Shown here: positions 18,678 through 22,697 of the stretch, one piece after another
Numbering within the stretch: the stretch's first letter is position 1
Layout of the letters: every line of letters begins with the position of its first letter
Assembly (NCBI GenBank): GCA_018398765.1
Contig: JAHBMJ010001848.1
Location: 1-22,697, forward strand
Direction: 5' to 3'
Length of the DNA: 22,697 bases
From: Chromera velia
Lineage: Eukaryota; Sar; Chromeraceae
Made by a program: the position numbers and the translations under genes
Notes under the pieces: model-generated
What the model saw: only the letters and a program-made list of their open reading frames with translations
Told to the model about the DNA's origin: nothing
The model's database searches: none

Positions 18678-19250
18678 AGAGCGCGTGCTGGATTTGTCTC
18701 GAAAGCTGTTCAACTTTTTCTTTTGGATTATGCAGGTGCCAAGGGTCTCGAGTCAATTGCATGGGTCTGTCGACACCTTTGAATGTTGAAGTGGAAACCG
18801 TTCGTGACATGGTCTGTATATACTTCTGCACGTCCCTCTATATGAACCCCTGCGACGGTGTCTCCTGGCATGCATTGGAGAAAAGTGCCCCTCAAGCAGC
18901 TCGCACGGAGCAATGCGTGGACCGTCTACATGCATGCATGCATGCATGCGCGCGTATACGTAGTTAACTCGCCTATAACTCGCCTGCAGCTCCGATCGAG
19001 GAGAGGGCCGCCTCGGACGCCTCCAGAGTAGATGCCTCCAGTTTTCGGATTTCGGTAGAGAACACAGTTCAACAAACAAGACGGCGTGAAGATGCCCTTC
19101 TCGAGACAGTAGAATTTCACATATTCTAGATTGACCAGTCTTCTCTTCTTTAATTCCTCAAAACGATCTGAACTCACAGCCTCTCCAGTGTCTCCACCAT
19201 TCTCCCAAGCAGCCACTGCTTTCAAGGCGGCACTGCTTTCAAGGCAGCAG
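18678..19250. other. Shared upstream region between two divergent genes
   Basis: No exon is established. TGCATGCATGCATGCATGC occupies 18931-18949 and more GCATGC words lie nearby. A 17-bp tandem duplication (CACTGCTTTCAAGGCGG / CACTGCTTTCAAGGCAG) occupies 19214-19247, just before the proposed start of the plus-strand gene. Frames on both strands are open for 60-130 codons here, so extra 5' exons of either gene may lie within. The pseudokinase frame itself is open back to the TAG at 19110. Confidence 0.5.
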
Positions 19251-21783
19251 ATGGAGGGGTACGTTGTTGAGGAGTGGCTCGGTGGAGAGTTCACCGTCGG
19301 CAATCTGGAGGGCAGCCGTCTGTCTCTCTTCAACAAAGTGCGAGAAAGGGACCAGTCTCGAAAGGCCGCGGGAATTCTTCGATATGATGGTCAGTCTGCC
19401 GCATTTAGTGGCCCGGCAATCATTTTTCCCGCTTCTTGTTGAGCTTCGAAGTGACCCTGCTACGACTGCGGTAAGAAATGCGTAATGTGCAATTAAACAC
19501 GCCTGAATGCAGAGAACCAAGAAGACGAAGTGAGGGAGATTCTGTCTGGCTTCAAGATATTGATTGCGCCAGAAGAGCAGCTGCGTGGCCTGTTTGCGAA
19601 TGTACAGCCGAAAGCCGCATGGTCGGGAGGGAGGAGGGGGACCGAGAAAGTGCTCGTCTACGTCCAGGATATGCACTCCGGTAAGGTACTGCGTGTCCGT
19701 TGATTTTCCTGCATGAGACTGTCAGTATTGAAATTATGATGGCCCGGATTTTGTTTTAGTCGTGGTTGGATCCAACTTCCCGTCTCTCGTTCCGCTCGTT
19801 TCGCTGGTGCGATCTGTGCTTCATGTTGCTCAGCAACGGGTGCAAACCTGGTCCGTGGATTCGCTTGTGCAGGTACTCTTCAAAAACGAAGAAAGGAGGG
19901 AGTGTCCTTCTGCGGGGGGGTGGCGGTTAAGATTCTTGGGGATGGCTCGTCGGCTCTGAACGCGATGCACGCAGCAGGCTGCCCCCATGGAGCTCTTTGC
20001 CCGGAGAATGTTTTCATTCAGTGTTCTGAGGTAAGCAGGGTGGCCAAAGGGATCGGTGTTGAGAAGATGGTGACTGTCTGACTGAGGGTGCAAACCTTTG
20101 ATTGCCCCAATTTTGCTTCTTCTCGCGGAGTCATTCTCTCCAGCTAGCTCTCCAGATGACTTCGTCACTGTGCGCATCTCAGTACCTCTTTGCCCTTTGT
20201 CCCCACGATCATGCATGTAGACTTGGTGAATGAATGCATGCATGCAGGACGAGGCGAGGTTTCTGCTTGGTGGCGTCACAGAAATGCACCTGAATGCGTG
20301 TCTGTGGCGGCGAGGGTCGAAGGTCACTCAAACGAAGCTCAACGCGGGTCTGCTGCCCTATCTCTGGTAGGTCAAGAATCAGCCCGTCTCTCGATTACTC
20401 GTGCTTATGCCCTCTTTCGACTCCCCCTCTTTCTCTGGCCTACTTCTCTCGCAAATTAATATGATCAGTGGCACCTTCCACTCATGCGACGATGCTCTTG
20501 TCTTGTGTAACTGCGCGCAGCCCTCTTCTTCTTAGAAAAGTTCAAGCGGCAAAGAAAAAGGGGGAGAAGGTCGTGCTGTCGGAGAACGAGGAGATCGCCG
20601 CGGACGTTTTCGCCCTGGGGATTGTGGTGGCTGAGTGCCTTTTTTGAAAGGGTCAGTCAGCTCGATCTCGCATTCCCTTTTGAAATCGGTTCAATGGATT
20701 CTATTCCACACATGACACTACCAAAATTTGGAAGCTGACATGTCAACGGCACTGTTTTCTCTTTGCAATCCACCATTGTCACTACAGTAGAGTGCCAGTG
20801 GCCTCCGTATTTGGCACGTATTGACTGCGCGATGTCGGTACCAGCGAGGAGCTTAATTTGTGGATATTTGTGAGCCTCGCTGTTGCGTGTTAATTGCATA
20901 TATGGCGAGGGCAGACTCTTTTCCGGGTGGAGGAGACGGCAGGTGATCCCATTGACGCCTGGGCAGACTTCTGGTGGGGGGAGAAGAAGGAGGGCCGTAG
21001 GAACTCAACAACATGATCGAGGAGCTGGTCAGCTTGCTTCCTTGTTTGTTTGTTTTTTTTTTAACCGAAGATTCCCTACACCAGAAACACAGATCCGAGA
21101 AGCAAATCCAAACTGTTTATGCCAACCGCCAGAACAGTCGCTCCATAGTTGTTATGATCTTTGACCATGCGAAGAGCTCCTTGCTGCAAGGGAGACTACT
21201 GATGTTCGAAAACAAACTGCACGCCTTCTGATTTTCTCCTCCCTACCGTAGCCCCTATGACCACATGTTGTTTTCAGCTGTTTGAAATCACAAACAACTT
21301 GTTTGCACGCGCATGTACGTGCAGGATGGCAAAATGCAAGACTGCCCAGTGACCGTCCGGCAAGTTGTCTGTGACCTCCTTCGGTCAGTTTTCGATCTCT
21401 GAAGGCTCATGCAGCACTGAAAGGAATTGTGCATGCAAAACGCGAAAAGGGGGTGCATGCATGAGCGGAAATCTACGTGCTATCATCTCTCTTCGATTCC
21501 AATGTGACCGTCCCTTCGTTTGTGGACTCTGTGTGTAAATTGCGTGCGAAGTACGGGGGCAGAGAGTGGAGGAGATAAAAGCAAGACCTGATTGAGGGTG
21601 CTGGATCCTTTTTTCCCCTCCAAATCTCGTCTGTCTTTCTGCACTAGCTCGTGTCTTCCTTGCTTGCCTGTGAATGCGCTCTTCATCCTTCCTGCCATGC
21701 CGGATCATGATGTGTGGGAGGGGCGGGCAGGGGAAAGTGAGAAGGGATTCCCTCCCCCCCGTACTTCTCTCTCCNTCTCTCTC

Positions 21784-21824
<41 letters not shown>

Positions 21825-21825
21825 G

Positions 21826-21892
<67 letters not shown>

Positions 21893-21893
21893 G

Positions 21894-21968
<75 letters not shown>

Positions 21969-21969
21969 G

Positions 21970-22036
<67 letters not shown>

Positions 22037-22037
22037 G

Positions 22038-22082
<45 letters not shown>

Positions 22083-22608
22083 TTGTGTGTGTGTCTCCCC
22101 TGTTGTTTGCAATTCTATCCACGCTTCCAGGTCTGACTGTTGATCAACTCGCGAGGTCGCACTTCAATACTGCATGTGGTCTTTCCATGCATGCAGGCGT
22201 ATGCTTTCGGTGACAGATGTCAGCGATAGACTATCAGCGGCGACGGTTCATGCAGAAGTGGAAGCTGCTGGCGTTGCCCTGAGGCACGTGACCAACCTGG
22301 AACAGCCGCAAGGGGAGTTGGGAGTGTCTTTCCGAATAGCTCTGGACATCTCAGACCGAACAGCCTTATTCGAATCAGCGCACGAGGGGAGGGCGGCTGC
22401 TGGGGGGCCACAGTTAGACAGAGCGGTGTTTTGGTCTGACATTCGCTCTGATTTGGCTCTAAGGATGCGGCAACACCTCGCTGCACAGGCAGCTCTGCCT
22501 GCTCCTCCTGTTCATCCCCCTCTGACATTGTGCGAGAGACTATGTAACCTTTTTGGGTATCAGGACTGCGTGTCGAGGACTGGGAGAGGGGAGCAAGGGG
22601 GGGGCTAG
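19251..22608 (+). CDS. Predicted pseudokinase (protein-kinase fold without catalytic residues), ten exons
   Basis: Exons by splice site and phase: 19251-19389, 19513-19680, 19760-19872, 19932-20030, 20248-20366, 20521-20634, 20915-20942, 21001-21027, 21325-21383, 22197-22608. All join in frame to 425 residues plus TAG. Kinase landmarks: glycine-loop-like LGGEFTVG (10-17), a possible beta-3 Lys29, a beta-5/hinge segment VLVYVQDMHSG (about 93-103), an alpha-E helix, then HGALCPENVF at 159-168. There the HRD Asp is Ala161 and the usual Lys is Cys163; Asn166 remains. The DFG site reads LGGV (180-183). Alpha-F Asp241 (DVFALG) is followed by AELFSG across an exon join. The subdomain XI Arg is Arg300 (RRMLSVTDVSDR). 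Without both acidic residues, phosphotransfer is not expected; a scaffold or allosteric role is inference. Weak points are a GTGCCT donor after 20634, the true N-terminus (the frame is open to 19113), and whether 22608 is the real end. Confidence 0.7.
21776..22083. repeat. (CT)n microsatellite with a higher-order unit, inside the last intron
   Basis: CT runs are interrupted regularly by CTGTCT and by TTCTGATTCT. The latter occurs at 21821, 21889, 21965 and 22033, so larger units of 68, 76 and 68 bp have been duplicated. One undetermined base lies at 21775. It falls inside the 813-nt intron 21384-22196 of the pseudokinase gene. The minus-strand Arg/Glu ORFs across it are artefacts. Confidence 0.95.
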
Positions 22609-22697
22609 GGAGGGAAACAAAAAACATGAGCCGAGGACAGACAGTGAGGATTGGGGTCAGAATTGAAGCATTCATTCAGGCACAAAGGAGGAGAGGG
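22609..22697. other. Window end, downstream of the pseudokinase stop
   Basis: No feature is recognised in the last 89 bases. If exon 10 instead ends at a donor such as GTATCA near 22557, the gene would continue beyond the window. Confidence 0.4.

Noticed and set aside
19264-19485. Alternative first-exon frame of the pseudokinase gene (ending before GTAAGAAATG at 19471)
   Set aside because: It can be joined only by a 44-nt intron, and its peptide lacks the glycine-loop-like motif. The other frame has a GTCAGT donor at 19390 matching phase 1, the same donor word that ends exon 9.
20635-20652. Frameshift or stop in the T6 run (TGA at 20645) as evidence of pseudogenisation of the kinase-like gene
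   Set aside because: Ending the exon at 20634 and resuming at 20915 restores AELFSG in the expected phase, so no lesion is needed.
21385-22122. Minus-strand ORF of 245 codons rich in Arg and Glu
   Set aside because: It is a translation of the CT microsatellite and lies inside an intron of the opposite-strand gene.

Overview
The window is eukaryotic nuclear DNA. It has spliced genes with GT-AG introns, long microsatellites, dispersed repeats and decayed LTR retrotransposons, and no bacterial gene organisation. Recurrent TGCATGC words, many short introns and a chromodomain Ty3/gypsy element would suit an alveolate such as a chromerid alga or a coccidian relative. That placement is inference; no host gene seen here identifies the organism.

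Left part (1-10.4 kb): a mosaic of LTR retrotransposons. It opens inside a Ty3/gypsy integrase with a C-terminal chromodomain (2-1381, two in-frame stops). A 59-bp minisatellite follows, then an unrecognised ORF in the env position (3631-5452, two in-frame stops and one frame change), polypurine tracts and an 800-bp LTR (6415-7214, TGTTC...GAACA). Part of that LTR is duplicated across a 3-N gap. Further right are a Ty3-type gag with a zinc knuckle (8142-9491, three premature stops) and a second 800-bp LTR in the opposite orientation (9503-10302), which abuts a tRNA-like Pol III sequence.

Middle part (10.4-17.1 kb): mostly non-coding. It holds GACA, GT/GA/CA and ATCA microsatellites, two fuller copies and one partial copy of a dispersed repeat with an internal 30-bp expansion, and a degenerate tRNA T-arm. 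A small spliced gene is likely on the minus strand (about 12045-12952).

Right part (17.1-22.7 kb): two divergent spliced genes about 620 bp apart. On the minus strand (18628-17195) is a roughly 455-residue acidic, Ser/Pro-rich protein with a possible PH/GRAM-like N-terminal fold and one 66-nt intron. On the plus strand (19251-22608) ten exons join in register into a protein-kinase-fold protein lacking the HRD Asp, the VIb Lys and the DFG Asp, so it is a predicted pseudokinase. The shared upstream region carries a 19-bp TGCATGC run. The pseudokinase gene is the most informative locus in the window and was assembled here by hand from splice sites and reading phase.
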